Shown: positions 39,132 through 49,562, counted from the first letter of the stretch. The stretch is 64,000 nt of DNA from Streptococcaceae bacterium (GCA_022484805.1 JAKVKP010000006.1:1-64000), one strand, 5' to 3'. Notes: generated by a model not told the origin, from the letters alone. Program-made: numbers and translations.

Positions 39132-39763
39132 TTAAGAATAAAAGTAGCATAATAGGTTGGGATATAAGTCCTGACCTATTATTTTTTTCGGCAATTATTG
39201 AGCTTTTAAACCATAATTAATGCCTTTATTTTTCGGAAAGAACTGAGACCATAATAAAAAAGCTAAGTGCCACCCTCCGATAGCAGTAACTCAAGGCATA
39301 CTCCTCAAGTATTAGAACAAATCAATCTGTTGAGGATTGATCAAGATTTAAAATATTTAGATTAAGTAATGTCATTTAATAATTGATTTAAGCGAAAAAA
39401 TGATTAGGGATATGACGAAATTATGCCTTTACACATCGTTAATCCTCTTTTTAATAGCTATTTTCTCTCATGTTTTTTAATTTATAATATATTTTTTTCT
39501 AATATAAACTTAATTTTAAAGTTGAATTTCATAGTCAAAATTTATTTTTTAATTAAGTAAAAATCATTAAACACTTAATTAAATTAATCAAATGTTTATT
39601 TTTCACGCTTTTTCTAAAGTTTTCATGAAAATGTATTGTAATTATTGAAAAAAACCACTAATATCTAATTTATCTGAATTATCTGAAAATTCAGATTATT
39701 ACTAATATTTTATAGAAAGGAAAAGGAATAGGGGACAAATTTAAACTTATGAAAGGATACTAG
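39132..39763. other. Long AT-rich intergenic region before the amino-acid transport operon
   Basis: 632 bases without a supported gene. It holds a terminator at 39150-39188; from about 39360 it is extremely AT-rich. An 18-codon frame at 39592-39648 has no ribosome binding site. I see no clear promoter or riboswitch, although a regulatory leader for the operon starting at 39764 could be here. Confidence 0.6.
39150..39188 (+). terminator. Rho-independent terminator of the NmrA-like gene
   Basis: TAATAGGT/ACCTATTA outer stem with GGGA/TCC inner pairing, then seven T. Confidence 0.8.
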
Positions 39764-40531
39764 ATGAATAAGCTCTTTAATATTGAACTAGCAGAAAAGT
39801 ATTTTCCAAAAATTCTGAGTGCTTTACCGGTTACCTTGCAAATCGTTTTTGTCGCAACCTTAATTGGGTTAATTTTGGGCGCAGCTATTGCGCTGATCAG
39901 AATTGAAAAAATTCCAATTTTAAATCAGCTTTCAATTGTTTTTGTTTCATTTATTAGAGGAACACCAATATTGGTTCAGCTTTTTATTGTTTATTATGGT
40001 TTACCTGAATTATTAGCATATATTGGTCCTGATGTTTCTCAATTAAACAAAATGTATTTTCTTTATGTGACCTATGGTTTAAATACGGCAGCTTTCCAAT
40101 CAGAAACAATTCGTGCTGCTATCTTAAGTGTTCCTGAAACACAAATTGAAGCGGCGCTCGCTTGTGGTTTGACTAAAAAGCAGGCTTACTTCAAAGTGAT
40201 TTTCCCACAGGCGGTTAGAATTGCGATACCTAGCTTTGGTACGGCAACTATCAGCTTATTGCAAGAGACCTCGTTGGCCTTTACGATTGGTGTATTAGAT
40301 GTGGTCGGAAGAGCGAAAGCGCTCGGTGCTGTGTCCTTTCATTTATTTGAGGGCTATGTTGATGCGGCGATTATCTTTATTGTATGTAGTTTACTTTTAG
40401 AGCGTTTATTTAAAGTAATTGAAAAACGGATGACATTTGATAATAAAATCTCTACACCCGAAAAGAAAAAGGGGTTTGGTCGTTTTTCGTTCTTAAAGCA
40501 ATTCTTTATTAAAACCAAAGAAATTGCTTAG
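39764..40531 (+). CDS. Amino-acid ABC transporter permease (TcyL/TcyM-like)
   Basis: A 255-residue HisM-type permease. Helices are visible at about 20-45, 60-85, 100-120, 160-180 and 205-225; FIRGTPILVQLFIVYYGLPE and the coupling loop EAALACGLTKKQAYFKVIFPQA are the polar amino-acid transporter signatures. It is the first gene of a nine-gene operon; a second permease lies after the binding protein, so the two probably form a heterodimer as in cystine transporters (TcyL/TcyM) of Bacillus. Substrate not proven. Confidence 0.88.
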   Translation: MNKLFNIELAEKYFPKILSALPVTLQIVFVATLIGLILGAAIALIRIEKIPILNQLSIVFVSFIRGTPILVQLFIVYYGLPELLAYIGPDVSQLNKMYFLYVTYGLNTAAFQSETIRAAILSVPETQIEAALACGLTKKQAYFKVIFPQAVRIAIPSFGTATISLLQETSLAFTIGVLDVVGRAKALGAVSFHLFEGYVDAAIIFIVCSLLLERLFKVIEKRMTFDNKISTPEKKKGFGRFSFLKQFFIKTKEIA

Positions 40532-40586
40532 TAATAATATAAATTTTGATGTAATTAAAACTTGATAATAAAATGGAGGCGGATTT

Positions 40587-41402
40587 ATGAAAATTTCAAA
40601 AAAATTAGGGGTATTTATCGCAGGTATTTCATTGGGACTATTTGCATTGGCAGGTTGTTCTGAAAAGGAGTCCGCTTCTGAAGATAGTGGTGCCGAGGAA
40701 ATTATTGTATCAACTGGGAATGATGGGACACCATATGCGTACTTAAATGAAGATGATGAGTTTGATGGATATGATGTTCAAGTTGTCAAAGCAATTGATG
40801 AGAAACTAGAGGATTATACCTTTGATTTTATTGGTAGTGATTTTCCAACGGCACTGTCAAACTTGGAAAGTGGGAAGTCAACAATGGGGGCCTATGAATA
40901 CGAAGAAAATGATGAGCGTAAAGAAAAATTCATCTATGGTGATGTTGGATATATCATCTGGGATACGTATATTGTAACTGATGGTGACCAAGGTGATGCT
41001 ATTCAAAGCTTTGATGACTTAAAAGGCAAGAGTGTCTATGTGACAACAGGGACCAATCAAGCGGCGATGGCTGAAAATTATTTGAAAGAAAATCCTGATG
41101 CTTTTGAATTAGTTTACGGCGAATATACAAATGAGCAAGTCGTTGAAGCGATTTTATCAGGCAAGGTAGATGCAACATTGGCACCAAAATATCAAGTCGA
41201 CCTTTATAATAAAAACTTCGGTGTGAATTTCATTGTTGGTGATGAACCAGTCCATCAATCCGATGCCTATCTATTGTTTAATAAAAAAGCAGATCAAGAT
41301 TTAATTGATCAGGTTAATACGGCACTTCAAGAATTAAAAGATGAAGGCAAGCTTAAGGAACTATCTGAGGAGTACTTAGGTGGCGATTATGTTACTAAAT
41401 AA
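40587..41402 (+). CDS. Amino-acid ABC transporter substrate-binding lipoprotein
   Basis: A 271-residue extracellular binding protein with a lipoprotein signal peptide (lipobox LAGC, Cys23) and a type 3 periplasmic-binding fold: DGTPYAYLNEDDEFDGYDVQVVKAI, SGKSTMGAYEYEENDERKEKF, then KGKSVYVTTGTNQAAMAENY and the C-terminal ALQELKDEGKLKELSEEYLGG. It would deliver an amino acid to the two permeases. Sequence near the pocket (YEYEENDERKEKF) resembles cystine or polar amino-acid binders, but ligand cannot be assigned. RBS GGAGG at 40574-40578. Confidence 0.9.
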   Translation: MKISKKLGVFIAGISLGLFALAGCSEKESASEDSGAEEIIVSTGNDGTPYAYLNEDDEFDGYDVQVVKAIDEKLEDYTFDFIGSDFPTALSNLESGKSTMGAYEYEENDERKEKFIYGDVGYIIWDTYIVTDGDQGDAIQSFDDLKGKSVYVTTGTNQAAMAENYLKENPDAFELVYGEYTNEQVVEAILSGKVDATLAPKYQVDLYNKNFGVNFIVGDEPVHQSDAYLLFNKKADQDLIDQVNTALQELKDEGKLKELSEEYLGGDYVTK

Positions 41403-41474
41403 AGAATAATGAATCAAATTCAGCGTTTGAAACTAATCTTATTAATTTAATGTTTATAAGGAATGGGGGCATGA

Positions 41475-42185
41475 ATGAGTTTTAAATTAGAAGTAATGCT
41501 AAATAGCTTAAAGGTAGCCAGTCAGTACATCGGGACAACATTGTCCGTTTCCTTTGCTTCATTGTTAATTGGTAGTTTGCTGGGTTTATTGATTGCTTTG
41601 GTACGGTTTTATCGAATTAAGGTTCTATCTCAAATATTCTCAGTTTTGATTACGGTGCTTAAGGGCGTTCCGATTGTCCTGATTTTATTGGCAATTTATC
41701 TAATTTTAGCTAAAAAAATGGATGGCTTTGCTGAGTCACTGGGTTGGTCCTTACGTTTTAAAAACTTGAATTCAATTTATATTGCAATTGCTGCCTTATC
41801 GGTTATGGCAACGATTAATTCAAGTGAGATTTTTAGAGGTACTCTTAATTCGATTGGTAAAGGTCAACAGGATGCTGCAAAATCAATTGGAATGAGTAGC
41901 CTTCAAATTATTCGACGGATTTTAATTCCTCAATCGGTGCCAGTTGCCTTACCAATGATGAGTAATTTATTAATTGGATTAATTAAGGCCTCTGCGCTTG
42001 TTTCAATGGTTGGCGCAGTTGATGTCTTTGCAGCTGCTAAAATTTCTGTGCAACAAAATTATCGATTTTTAGAGGCTTACATTGCTGTCGCTATTATTTA
42101 TTGGGGAATCAATATTGTGATTGAGCAGTCCTCTAATTTAATCGAAAAAAATCTCAATCGGAGACTGCGGAGGGATGCTGCATGA
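41475..42185 (+). CDS. Amino-acid ABC transporter permease, second subunit
   Basis: A 236-residue HisM-type permease with five predicted helices; [20 protein letters not shown] corresponds to the conserved block, and [25 protein letters not shown] is the ATPase-contact loop. It differs from the first permease, consistent with a heterodimeric channel. It overlaps the ATPase gene by four bases (ATGA), indicating coupling of channel and motor. Confidence 0.88.
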   Translation: MSFKLEVMLNSLKVASQYIGTTLSVSFASLLIGSLLGLLIALVRFYRIKVLSQIFSVLITVLKGVPIVLILLAIYLILAKKMDGFAESLGWSLRFKNLNSIYIAIAALSVMATINSSEIFRGTLNSIGKGQQDAAKSIGMSSLQIIRRILIPQSVPVALPMMSNLLIGLIKASALVSMVGAVDVFAAAKISVQQNYRFLEAYIAVAIIYWGINIVIEQSSNLIEKNLNRRLRRDAA

Positions 42186-42922
42186 TTTCAGTTAAAAATT
42201 TGTATAAGCGTTTTGGTAAAAATGAGGTACTAAAGGGTGTTGGTTTAGAAATTAATGATGGCGAAGTAATTTGTATTCTTGGTCCCAGTGGTTCAGGAAA
42301 AACAACCTTCTTGCGCTGCTTAAACTTTTTAGAGTTTGCAGATGAAGGTGAGATTACTGTTGGTAGCCAGACAGTTGATTTTAAGAAGGCGAGCAAAAAA
42401 GAGATCCTAGCCATTCGTCGGAAAACGGCAATGGTCTTTCAAAATTATGCCTTGTTTTTAAATAAAACGGCTAAAGAAAATATTATGCTACCTTTGATGC
42501 TTGCTCAAGGCTTAAAGAAGGAGCAAGCATCAAAGGTCGCCCTTAAAATGCTAGATCGTGTTTCACTACTTGAACGTCAGGATTTTTATCCTTCTCAGAT
42601 GTCTGGCGGTCAGCAGCAGCGGGTCGGTATTGCACGAGCACTCGCAATTAATCCTGAGGCAATTCTTTTTGATGAGCCTACCTCAGCACTTGATCCTGAG
42701 TTAGTGGGTCAAACACTTGAAGTAATGAAAAAAATTGCGAATAGTGGTTCGACAATGGTTGTCGTGACACATGAGATGAAATTCGCCTATGAAGTTTCGG
42801 ATAAGGTTGTCTTTATGGAAGGTGGGGTAGTGGTTGAAGCAGGTACACCAGATCAGCTTTTCAATCATCCTCAAAATGAAAGAACACAACAATTTTTATC
42901 GAGATATACAGCAAATATTTAA
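42182..42922 (+). CDS. Amino-acid ABC transporter ATP-binding protein (first copy)
   Basis: 246 residues, GlnQ/HisP type: Walker [10 protein letters not shown], the Q-loop MVFQNYALF, signature [15 protein letters not shown], Walker [14 protein letters not shown] and switch VVTHEM. It would energise the permease pair encoded just upstream. A second, similar ATPase gene lies 2.4 kb downstream in the same operon. Start ATG 42182 overlaps the permease end, RBS GGAGGG within the permease gene. Confidence 0.9.
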   Translation: MISVKNLYKRFGKNEVLKGVGLEINDGEVICILGPSGSGKTTFLRCLNFLEFADEGEITVGSQTVDFKKASKKEILAIRRKTAMVFQNYALFLNKTAKENIMLPLMLAQGLKKEQASKVALKMLDRVSLLERQDFYPSQMSGGQQQRVGIARALAINPEAILFDEPTSALDPELVGQTLEVMKKIANSGSTMVVVTHEMKFAYEVSDKVVFMEGGVVVEAGTPDQLFNHPQNERTQQFLSRYTANI

Positions 42923-42939
42923 AAGAAAGTAGGACAATA

Positions 42940-44169
42940 ATGAATTATAAATTTGCAAATCGGCTCTCTTTTCTTCAACCGAATCCATTGAGAGAAAATG
43001 CTCGAAAGAATATGATGCACCCTGAAGTTATTTCCTTTGCTTTTGGATTTCCTCCCGAGGAAGCTTTTCCAATTGAAAAAATGGCAAAAATTTCCAAGGC
43101 ATTATATGAGTTACCTGACCACGAGGTATTTTTACAATATGGTGATACTAAAGGTCATCCAATGCTTCTAGAGCCGCTTGCAAAGCGATTGGAAACAGTT
43201 TACGATGTTTATGATGAGCAGTCAGATGATTTAATGATTGTTTCTGGTTCTACTCAAGGTATGGATTTAACCGTGAAAGCCTTTTGCAATGAAGGTGATA
43301 TTGTTTTAATGGAAGCTCAAACTTTTTCAGGGGCGGTCAACGCAGTTTTAAGCTATGGTGCAATTGCTAAGCCAATTGAGATGAAGGGGGAAACGATTGA
43401 CGTAGAACAAGTTGAGTCGGCATTAGCAAATGATACAGAAGGCAAAATTAAATTAATCTATTTAATTCCAACGTTCCAAAATCCATTAGGAACCTCAATG
43501 CCTCTTGAGGATCGTCATGCCATATATGAAATTGCCAAAAAATATGGGGTTGTCATTTACGAAGATGATCCGTATGGCGATTTATTGTATGAAGGAGAAC
43601 CGATTCCAAGAATTAAATCTTTTGATACGGAAGGTTTAGTTATTTATTCAGGTTCGTTTTCAAAAATTTTAGCACCAAGTACAAGATTAGGCTTCATTGC
43701 CGCCTCTAAGCCAATTATTGAAAAGTTGATTTTAGGTAAACAAAGTGTTGATTCACATACGAATCAATATTGGCAATTAATTGCTGCCAAACTAATGACT
43801 GATTATGATTTTGAGGCACATATTGATTCATTAAGAGCTTTATATCGAGAAAAATTTGAAGCAATGATTGAAGGTCTTGAAAAAATTAACCCAGAATTAT
43901 TGACATATATTAGACCAACTGGCGGTTATTTTTTATGTGCGAAGTTAGCGGATGATGTTTGTTCAGTAAAATTCAATGATTATTTGATTGATCATCACGT
44001 TGCGATTATTCCTGGTAATGTCATGAGCGTTGAAAAAAAGGGCTTTGAAAAATATTTCAGATTAAACTTCACCAAGCCTTCAATTGAGGAGATTGAAACA
44101 GGAATGGCAATTATCAATGATGCACTCAAGTTTGCTGTTAAATCATCTAATAAGACGATAGCAAGCTAA
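42940..44169 (+). CDS. PLP-dependent aminotransferase (class I, LysN/MocR-like fold)
   Basis: A 409-residue fold-type I aminotransferase. SGSTQGMDLTVKAFC is the phosphate-binding region, PTFQNPLGTSM and EDDPYGDLLYEG contact the cofactor, and the Schiff-base lysine is K242 in SGSFSKILAPSTRLGF; GGYFLCAK and FRLNFT carry the substrate arginine. It resembles 2-aminoadipate or aromatic/branched-chain aminotransferases and lacks the DNA-binding domain of MocR regulators. Within this operon it would convert the imported amino acid to its 2-oxoacid, feeding the hydroxyacid dehydrogenases downstream (inference). Confidence 0.86.
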   Translation: MNYKFANRLSFLQPNPLRENARKNMMHPEVISFAFGFPPEEAFPIEKMAKISKALYELPDHEVFLQYGDTKGHPMLLEPLAKRLETVYDVYDEQSDDLMIVSGSTQGMDLTVKAFCNEGDIVLMEAQTFSGAVNAVLSYGAIAKPIEMKGETIDVEQVESALANDTEGKIKLIYLIPTFQNPLGTSMPLEDRHAIYEIAKKYGVVIYEDDPYGDLLYEGEPIPRIKSFDTEGLVIYSGSFSKILAPSTRLGFIAASKPIIEKLILGKQSVDSHTNQYWQLIAAKLMTDYDFEAHIDSLRALYREKFEAMIEGLEKINPELLTYIRPTGGYFLCAKLADDVCSVKFNDYLIDHHVAIIPGNVMSVEKKGFEKYFRLNFTKPSIEEIETGMAIINDALKFAVKSSNKTIAS

Positions 44170-44226
44170 GCCTAGTTGAGGATGTGTGAGGAATTAATTT
44201 ATTAATTTTAGGAAGAGTGATATTGA

Positions 44227-45213
44227 TTGAAATTATTATTTGTTGGCGTAAACGAGCTTGAACGAGGCTATATTCAAAAATGGTCAATTGAAAATCAAAT
44301 AGAAGTAGATGTTATTCAGGAAAATATTAATAATGATAATATTGATCAAATCAAGGGCTATTCAGCGATTTGTCTATATCCCTCAAAAGAAATGCGTGAT
44401 AGCGAATTAATATACCGAAAATTACATGAGAACGGTGTAAAAATGCTATCAATTAAGTCAACGGGTGTCGATGGGGTCAATTTTGAATTTGCAAAAAAAT
44501 ATGACTTAAGTGTCACCAATGTGCCTGCCTATAGTCCAAGCTCAGTGGGTCATTATACGGTTATGACGATATTGATGCTCCTTAGAAACATACCTGCCTA
44601 TTTAGAGTTAGGCGCCTTTGGCAGTGATGAACGGAAAAGTCTCATTGGACGAGAATTAGCAGATGTAACGGTCGGTATTTTGGGAACAGGGCGAATTGGT
44701 GCTTTAGTTGCTGAAAGCTTATTGGCGATGGGGGCAACGGTAATTGCGACAAGTAATAGTCAAAAAAGCAGATTAGTAGGTCAAGTGACGTATGTTTCAT
44801 TTGATGAATTGATACAGCAATCGGATGTTTTATCTATTCATATTCCCGCAACTGAAAATAGCTTTCATTTATTTTCAGAAAATGTTTTTGAAAACATGAA
44901 ACAAAATTCGATTATTATCAATTCTGCAAGAGGTCAAATTATTGACACCAAGGCCTTGATTCGATATATGAATAAGGGAAAATTTTCTGGATTAGGTTTA
45001 GATACACTGGAGGACGAGGAAAAATATTTTGAGATCGGTTGGGATAAAAACCCCTACTATGAGCAGTTATCGAATTTTTCAAATGTTTTGATGACACCTC
45101 ACATTGCTTTTTTTACAGATATCGCAGTTAGAGAAATTACAGAAACTGCCTTAAGCAATGCATTGGATTTTATTTTATCAGGTGCTTCCTCTAATCTCAT
45201 TACAGCTTCTTAA
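44227..45213 (+). CDS. D-2-hydroxyacid dehydrogenase (D-LDH/D-HicDH type)
   Basis: NADH-dependent reduction of a 2-oxoacid to the D-2-hydroxyacid. 328 residues: flanking catalytic domain with STGVDGVNFEFAKKYDLSV and NVPAYSPSSVGHYTVM, coenzyme domain with GILGTGRIGALVAE. Catalytic residues Arg235 (NSARGQ), Glu264 (LEDEE) and His292 (TPHIAF) are present. It resembles D-hydroxyisocaproate/D-lactate dehydrogenases of lactic acid bacteria. The start is TTG 44227, chosen from GGAAGAG at 44211-44217. The neighbouring aminotransferase could supply its substrate. Confidence 0.86.
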   Translation: MKLLFVGVNELERGYIQKWSIENQIEVDVIQENINNDNIDQIKGYSAICLYPSKEMRDSELIYRKLHENGVKMLSIKSTGVDGVNFEFAKKYDLSVTNVPAYSPSSVGHYTVMTILMLLRNIPAYLELGAFGSDERKSLIGRELADVTVGILGTGRIGALVAESLLAMGATVIATSNSQKSRLVGQVTYVSFDELIQQSDVLSIHIPATENSFHLFSENVFENMKQNSIIINSARGQIIDTKALIRYMNKGKFSGLGLDTLEDEEKYFEIGWDKNPYYEQLSNFSNVLMTPHIAFFTDIAVREITETALSNALDFILSGASSNLITAS

Positions 45214-45334
45214 TATTAAATTTTGATTCGCAGTAATCTTATCGTACGATTAATTCTATCATTTTAATTTACGGCGAATAAATGTTTAATGTTTTAAGTG
45301 GGTTAAACTTCTAATTGAAAGGTGGCGATAGTTA

Positions 45335-46084
45335 ATGGCAGCAATTGAAATTACAGATGTTCATAAGAGCTTTGGTAATCATGAAATTCTAAAGGGTGTT
45401 AATTTGATTATTGAAGAAGGAGAAGTTGTGGTAATTTTGGGTGCAAGTGGTTCAGGAAAAACAACATTCTTACGTTGTATTAATTTCCTTGAGCGGGCAA
45501 GTAATGGCAGAATTTTACTTGGTGATACAATGGTTCGCTTTTCATTAGCAACAAAAAAGCATATTAGAAGTATTAGAATGCAGACAGCAATGGTTTTTCA
45601 GGGTTATGAGCTATTTAAGCACATGACGATTCTGCAAAATGTAATTGAAGGCTTAGTCACACCTAGAAAGATGGGAAAAAAGGAGGCCGAGGTAATTGGC
45701 ATGGCGCAGCTAGAAAAAGTTGGGTTGGCTGATAAAGCGCGCTTTTATCCGAGTCAACTTTCGGGTGGACAGCAGCAGCGGGTTGGGATTGCCAGGGCGA
45801 TGGCCTTAGAACCTAAGCTGATGTTATTTGATGAGCCAACCTCAGCCTTAGATCCAGAGCTTGTTGGTGAGGTATTGGATATTATGAAACAGCTAGCACG
45901 AGAAGGACGAACGATGATTGTCGTTACTCATGAAATGCAATTTGCTTATGAAGTGGCTGATAGAGTCGTCTTTATGGATGGTGGTGTAGTTGTTGAGTCT
46001 GGAACGCCAGATGAAGTTTTTAATCACCCTAAAGCAGAAAGAACAGAAGCTTTTTTATCAAGCTTGTCATTTAATAAAGTATAG
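45335..46084 (+). CDS. Amino-acid ABC transporter ATP-binding protein (second copy)
   Basis: 249 residues, again GlnQ type: Walker [19 protein letters not shown], signature [33 protein letters not shown] and VVTHEM. It is clearly related to the first ATPase (shared tail pattern [20 protein letters not shown]) and probably arose by duplication. No second permease pair lies beside it, so it may form an ATPase heterodimer with the first copy or serve another transporter. RBS AAGGTGG at 45319-45325. Confidence 0.9.
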   Translation: MAAIEITDVHKSFGNHEILKGVNLIIEEGEVVVILGASGSGKTTFLRCINFLERASNGRILLGDTMVRFSLATKKHIRSIRMQTAMVFQGYELFKHMTILQNVIEGLVTPRKMGKKEAEVIGMAQLEKVGLADKARFYPSQLSGGQQQRVGIARAMALEPKLMLFDEPTSALDPELVGEVLDIMKQLAREGRTMIVVTHEMQFAYEVADRVVFMDGGVVVESGTPDEVFNHPKAERTEAFLSSLSFNKV

Positions 46085-46099
46085 AGAGTAAAGACGATT

Positions 46100-47323
46100 A
46101 TGATTAATAAGAGCCAAGAAATTGTTGAATGCACATCGACTCAAAGGGAAGTAAGTGAGCCGAAAATATTTTCAAAAGATTTATTACTAGTAATGCTAGT
46201 TGGTTTTTTAGCAGGAACCGCAATTACCACTCAAATGGGCACCTTACCTTTATATGTTGATTATTTAGGTGGCTCAAAGGGTCAATCGGGTATGATTGTT
46301 GGTATTTTAGGGATTTCATCATTATTTTGCCGAATTCCCGTAGGGAACTTACTGGACAGGTATGGTCGTAAGCTGATTCTCTGCACTGGTTTACTGGTAT
46401 TAGTTATTGATTTCATGTTTTTGAATTTATTTCATGAAATCATTTTACTTTTTATTTTAAGATTTATTCAGGGCTTGGGAATGGGAATTGAATCAACTGC
46501 AACGAGTACATTGGCAAGTGATTTGATTCCAAAATCTCGCTTAACTGTTGGTCTAGGCTATTTTAGCATTGCTTTAACTTTGCCGAGTGCAATTGGACCC
46601 TTAATCGGGTTATTTTTAGTACAAAATTATGGCTTTGAGGCTCTATTTTTTGCAGGATTAATCTTAACTGTTCTAGCAGCAATAGCTAGCTTTTTCATTT
46701 CTGATCAATATAAAAAGCAATTAAAATCCAAAAAAGAAAAATTAGAGACGGTTGAAAAAATTAAAACTGAATCTTTATTATTTAAAGTTGAAGTTATCAT
46801 TCCAAGCTTAATTATGTTTTTTGTTTGTCTAACCAATTCAGCAGTGACAGCTTTTATTTCACAATTTGCAATTGAGAAGTCAGTTAATAATATCGGTTAT
46901 TATTTTACGGTTAATGCAGTGACTACTGTCCTAGTCCGAATGATTTATCCAAGAATTTTTAAGAATATTAAAAATGGCTTCTTGGTGGCAGGTAGCATTG
47001 TTCTGATGGTAGCTTCATTTTGGTTGATTTCAGTTAGTCAAACGCTTTTCCAATTTTTGCTTGCTGCGGTGCTATTTGGAATTGGCTTTGCTTCTATTTT
47101 GCCAATTATGAACGCGATTGTATTAAATAATGTCTCAAAATTTCAACGCGGAAATGCCACTGCTATTTTTTCGGCTGCAATGGATGTCGCATATGGTGGT
47201 GGCGCGATGATTTGGGGCTTTGTCGCCATGTTTAGTGGCTTTCCTTTTATGTATCAATTATGCGGCATTTTAGTTGGCTTGACTCTTTTGGTTGCTTTTA
47301 AGTTTAGAAGGTTTCTTTTTTAA
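46100..47323 (+). CDS. MFS transporter
   Basis: A 407-residue protein with twelve predicted membrane helices. The motif between helices 2 and 3, RIPVGNLLDRYGRKLIL, is the classic MFS signature, and FIQGLGMGIESTATSTLASDLIP fits a drug/H+ or metabolite exporter of the DHA type. A hydrophilic central loop (about 205-225) divides the halves. In this operon it is a candidate exporter of the 2-hydroxyacid product; that is inference only. It starts 15 bases after the ATPase gene. Confidence 0.85.
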   Translation: MINKSQEIVECTSTQREVSEPKIFSKDLLLVMLVGFLAGTAITTQMGTLPLYVDYLGGSKGQSGMIVGILGISSLFCRIPVGNLLDRYGRKLILCTGLLVLVIDFMFLNLFHEIILLFILRFIQGLGMGIESTATSTLASDLIPKSRLTVGLGYFSIALTLPSAIGPLIGLFLVQNYGFEALFFAGLILTVLAAIASFFISDQYKKQLKSKKEKLETVEKIKTESLLFKVEVIIPSLIMFFVCLTNSAVTAFISQFAIEKSVNNIGYYFTVNAVTTVLVRMIYPRIFKNIKNGFLVAGSIVLMVASFWLISVSQTLFQFLLAAVLFGIGFASILPIMNAIVLNNVSKFQRGNATAIFSAAMDVAYGGGAMIWGFVAMFSGFPFMYQLCGILVGLTLLVAFKFRRFLF

Positions 47324-47413
47324 TATTGGCAATTGACATTTTGTTATGAAGGGAAATGACTTATAAGGGCTATTTATTAATGTTTAAAAAATAGACTGAA
47401 TAGGAGTTAATGA

Positions 47414-48358
47414 ATGATTGGAACAATGAATAAAATTCCAGAGGTATTAATCAGTAAATATAGTGAATTGATTCAAGAGCAGTTGATCACAATTGAAGAT
47501 ATTGAACATTCAAATTTGGATTTTTCAGCAATTGATGTATTAATTGGCGGTGCAGAATTAACAGAGAATAACCTTGAAAAGTTTCCAAATTTAAAATTAA
47601 TTTTTACCTTTAGTTCAGGTGTGAATTTTTTACCTTTTAACTATTTGAAAACAAGAAAAATTCAAGTTGCCAACTCAAGAGGGCTTCATGCGGAGCACAT
47701 GTCTGAGCATGCAATTGGTTTGATGCTTAGCTTGACACGGGGCTTAAAGCAGTCCGCGATCGCTCAAAGCCAAAAAAAATGGCTCCCAGAAAATAGCTAT
47801 CCATTTTCTAGTGTCAATGGTAAGGAAATATGTATTGTTGGTGCAGGTGCAATCGGTCAGGCTGTGGCTAGAAAGGCCAAGGCTTTTGATATGCAGGTTA
47901 CGGGTGTCAAGCGAAATGTTGAGAGGCTTAAAAATTTCGATAAAATCTACCCTAATTCAGAGTTGTCATCAGCAATTTCTACGGCGGATTTTGTTGTTTT
48001 ATTAACGCCACTAACGGAAGCAACACACCATTTATTTAATCAAAGAATATTTGATAATATGAAAGCTAGTAGCTACTTTATCAATCTTTCACGCGGCGGA
48101 ACGGTTGACGAACACGCATTATATGATGTACTGATACAAGGGAAAATCATGGGCGCTGCTCTAGATGTCTTTGAGCAGGAGCCACTAAATCAATTCTCAC
48201 CCTTTTGGGAACTAGATAATGTCATTATTACACCACACACAGCTGGGGTTATTTCTGATTATATTGATCGTGCCTTAATTATTTTTTCAGAAAATTTAAA
48301 ATTATTTAGGACAAATAAAAAAATGATTAATCAAGTTGATTTAGATTTAGAGTATTAG
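47414..48358 (+). CDS. D-2-hydroxyacid dehydrogenase (phosphoglycerate dehydrogenase-like)
   Basis: A 314-residue NAD(P)-dependent dehydrogenase: FSSGVNFLPFNYLKTRKI and HAEHMSEHAIGLML in the catalytic half, CIVGAGAIGQAVARKA as coenzyme loop, and catalytic Arg227 (LSRGGT), Glu256 (FEQEPL) and His275 (TPHTAG). It is only distantly like the first dehydrogenase of the operon, so the two probably differ in substrate or coenzyme. It is the last gene before a strong terminator. Confidence 0.85.
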   Translation: MIGTMNKIPEVLISKYSELIQEQLITIEDIEHSNLDFSAIDVLIGGAELTENNLEKFPNLKLIFTFSSGVNFLPFNYLKTRKIQVANSRGLHAEHMSEHAIGLMLSLTRGLKQSAIAQSQKKWLPENSYPFSSVNGKEICIVGAGAIGQAVARKAKAFDMQVTGVKRNVERLKNFDKIYPNSELSSAISTADFVVLLTPLTEATHHLFNQRIFDNMKASSYFINLSRGGTVDEHALYDVLIQGKIMGAALDVFEQEPLNQFSPFWELDNVIITPHTAGVISDYIDRALIIFSENLKLFRTNKKMINQVDLDLEY

Positions 48359-48381
48359 ATTTTTGAATATATAATTATTAT

Positions 48382-48420
48382 AAAAACAAGCAGTGTTTGA
48401 TTTTTAGACTGCTTGTTTTT
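48382..48420 (+). terminator. Rho-independent terminator of the amino-acid/hydroxyacid operon
   Basis: Thirteen-base perfect stem AAAAACAAGCAGT/ACTGCTTGTTTTT with a 13-base loop. Confidence 0.88.
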
Positions 48421-48577
48421 ATCTCATTTAAACTTTATTTATTGATTCAATTCGTGGCTTATAAAATATTATTAATAATTTTTGTGTATTAAAGCACAAG
48501 CAAAAAAATCGCTTTTTTATTTTAATGCCTTATATAATGGATGGGAATGATTATCACTGATAAAGGAGTTTTTAGTA

Positions 48578-49519
48578 ATGAATTATCGCGTACTATTATA
48601 TTATAAATATACAACAATTGAGGATCCGACTGAATTTGCTGCAACCCATCTGGCATTTTGTAAATCGCTTGATTTGAAAGGTAGAATTTTAGTTGCTACT
48701 GAAGGTATCAATGGAACCATCTGCGGGACGATTGAAGCAACTGATGCTTATATGGCAGCCTTATTGGCTGATGAGCGTTTCAAAGATACCTATTTTAAAA
48801 TTGATTTGGCTGAAACAAATGCCTTTCGCAAAATGATTGTTAGACCACGTAAAGAATTGGTTGCGCTCAATTTAGAAGATGACGTCAACCCACTTGAAAC
48901 AACTGGTAAGTATATCGAGCCGGTCGAGTTTCGTGAAGCGTTATTAGATGATGACACTGTTGTGATTGATGCCAGAAATGATTATGAATATGATTTAGGT
49001 CATTTTAGGGGCTCAGTTCGTCCTGATATTCGTAATTTTAGAGAATTACCTGAATGGATTCGTGCCAATAAAGAAAAGTTTATGGATAAAAAAATTGTTA
49101 CCTATTGTACCGGTGGCATTCGTTGTGAAAAATTTTCAGGCTGGTTAATGAAAGAAGGTTTTGAGGATGTTTCACAGCTTCATGGTGGAATTGCTGTATA
49201 CGGCAAAGATCCGCAAACGAAGGGTGAGCTCTGGGACGGTAAAATGTACGTTTTCGATGATCGAATCAGTGTAGAAATTAACCACGTTGATAAAAAAATT
49301 GTTGGCAAAGACTGGTTTGATGGTACGCCTTGTGAGCGCTATATCAATTGCGCTAATCCATTTTGCAATAAGCAAATTTTGTCATCTGAAGCGAATGAAA
49401 CTAAATATTTAGGGAGCTGCTCAGCTGAATGCCGTCACCATCCAGCTAATTTATATGCTAAGAGACATCAAATTTCTGAGACAGAGTTTTCAAAACGTTT
49501 AGCAGCATTTAGCAATTAA
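48578..49519 (+). CDS. trhO: tRNA uridine 5-hydroxylase, rhodanese-domain protein (TrhO/YceA family)
   Basis: A 313-residue UPF0176 protein. N-terminal acylphosphatase-like domain (about 1-95; [16 protein letters not shown]), rhodanese domain with [17 protein letters not shown] and the active-site loop [16 protein letters not shown], and a C-terminal cysteine-rich part ([25 protein letters not shown]). Family members hydroxylate uridine 34 of certain tRNAs with molecular oxygen, using prephenate-derived chemistry only in the parallel TrhP route. RBS AAAGGAG. Single gene with its own terminator. Confidence 0.92.
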   Translation: MNYRVLLYYKYTTIEDPTEFAATHLAFCKSLDLKGRILVATEGINGTICGTIEATDAYMAALLADERFKDTYFKIDLAETNAFRKMIVRPRKELVALNLEDDVNPLETTGKYIEPVEFREALLDDDTVVIDARNDYEYDLGHFRGSVRPDIRNFRELPEWIRANKEKFMDKKIVTYCTGGIRCEKFSGWLMKEGFEDVSQLHGGIAVYGKDPQTKGELWDGKMYVFDDRISVEINHVDKKIVGKDWFDGTPCERYINCANPFCNKQILSSEANETKYLGSCSAECRHHPANLYAKRHQISETEFSKRLAAFSN

Positions 49520-49536
49520 AACGATTATTACATCTG

Positions 49537-49562
49537 ACAGCCATTTAAATGGCTGTTTTTTT
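49537..49562 (+). terminator. Rho-independent terminator of trhO
   Basis: Perfect palindrome ACAGCCATTTAAATGGCTGT followed by T residues, 18 bases after the stop codon. Confidence 0.85.

Noticed and set aside
39268-39290. AGGGTGGCAC on the - strand resembling the T-box core
   Set aside because: No other T-box elements are seen and no - strand gene lies downstream; the match is short.
39592-39648. 18-codon frame with Phe, Tyr, Met and Cys before the transport operon
   Set aside because: No ribosome binding site and the DNA is so AT-rich that Phe/Tyr codons are expected by chance.
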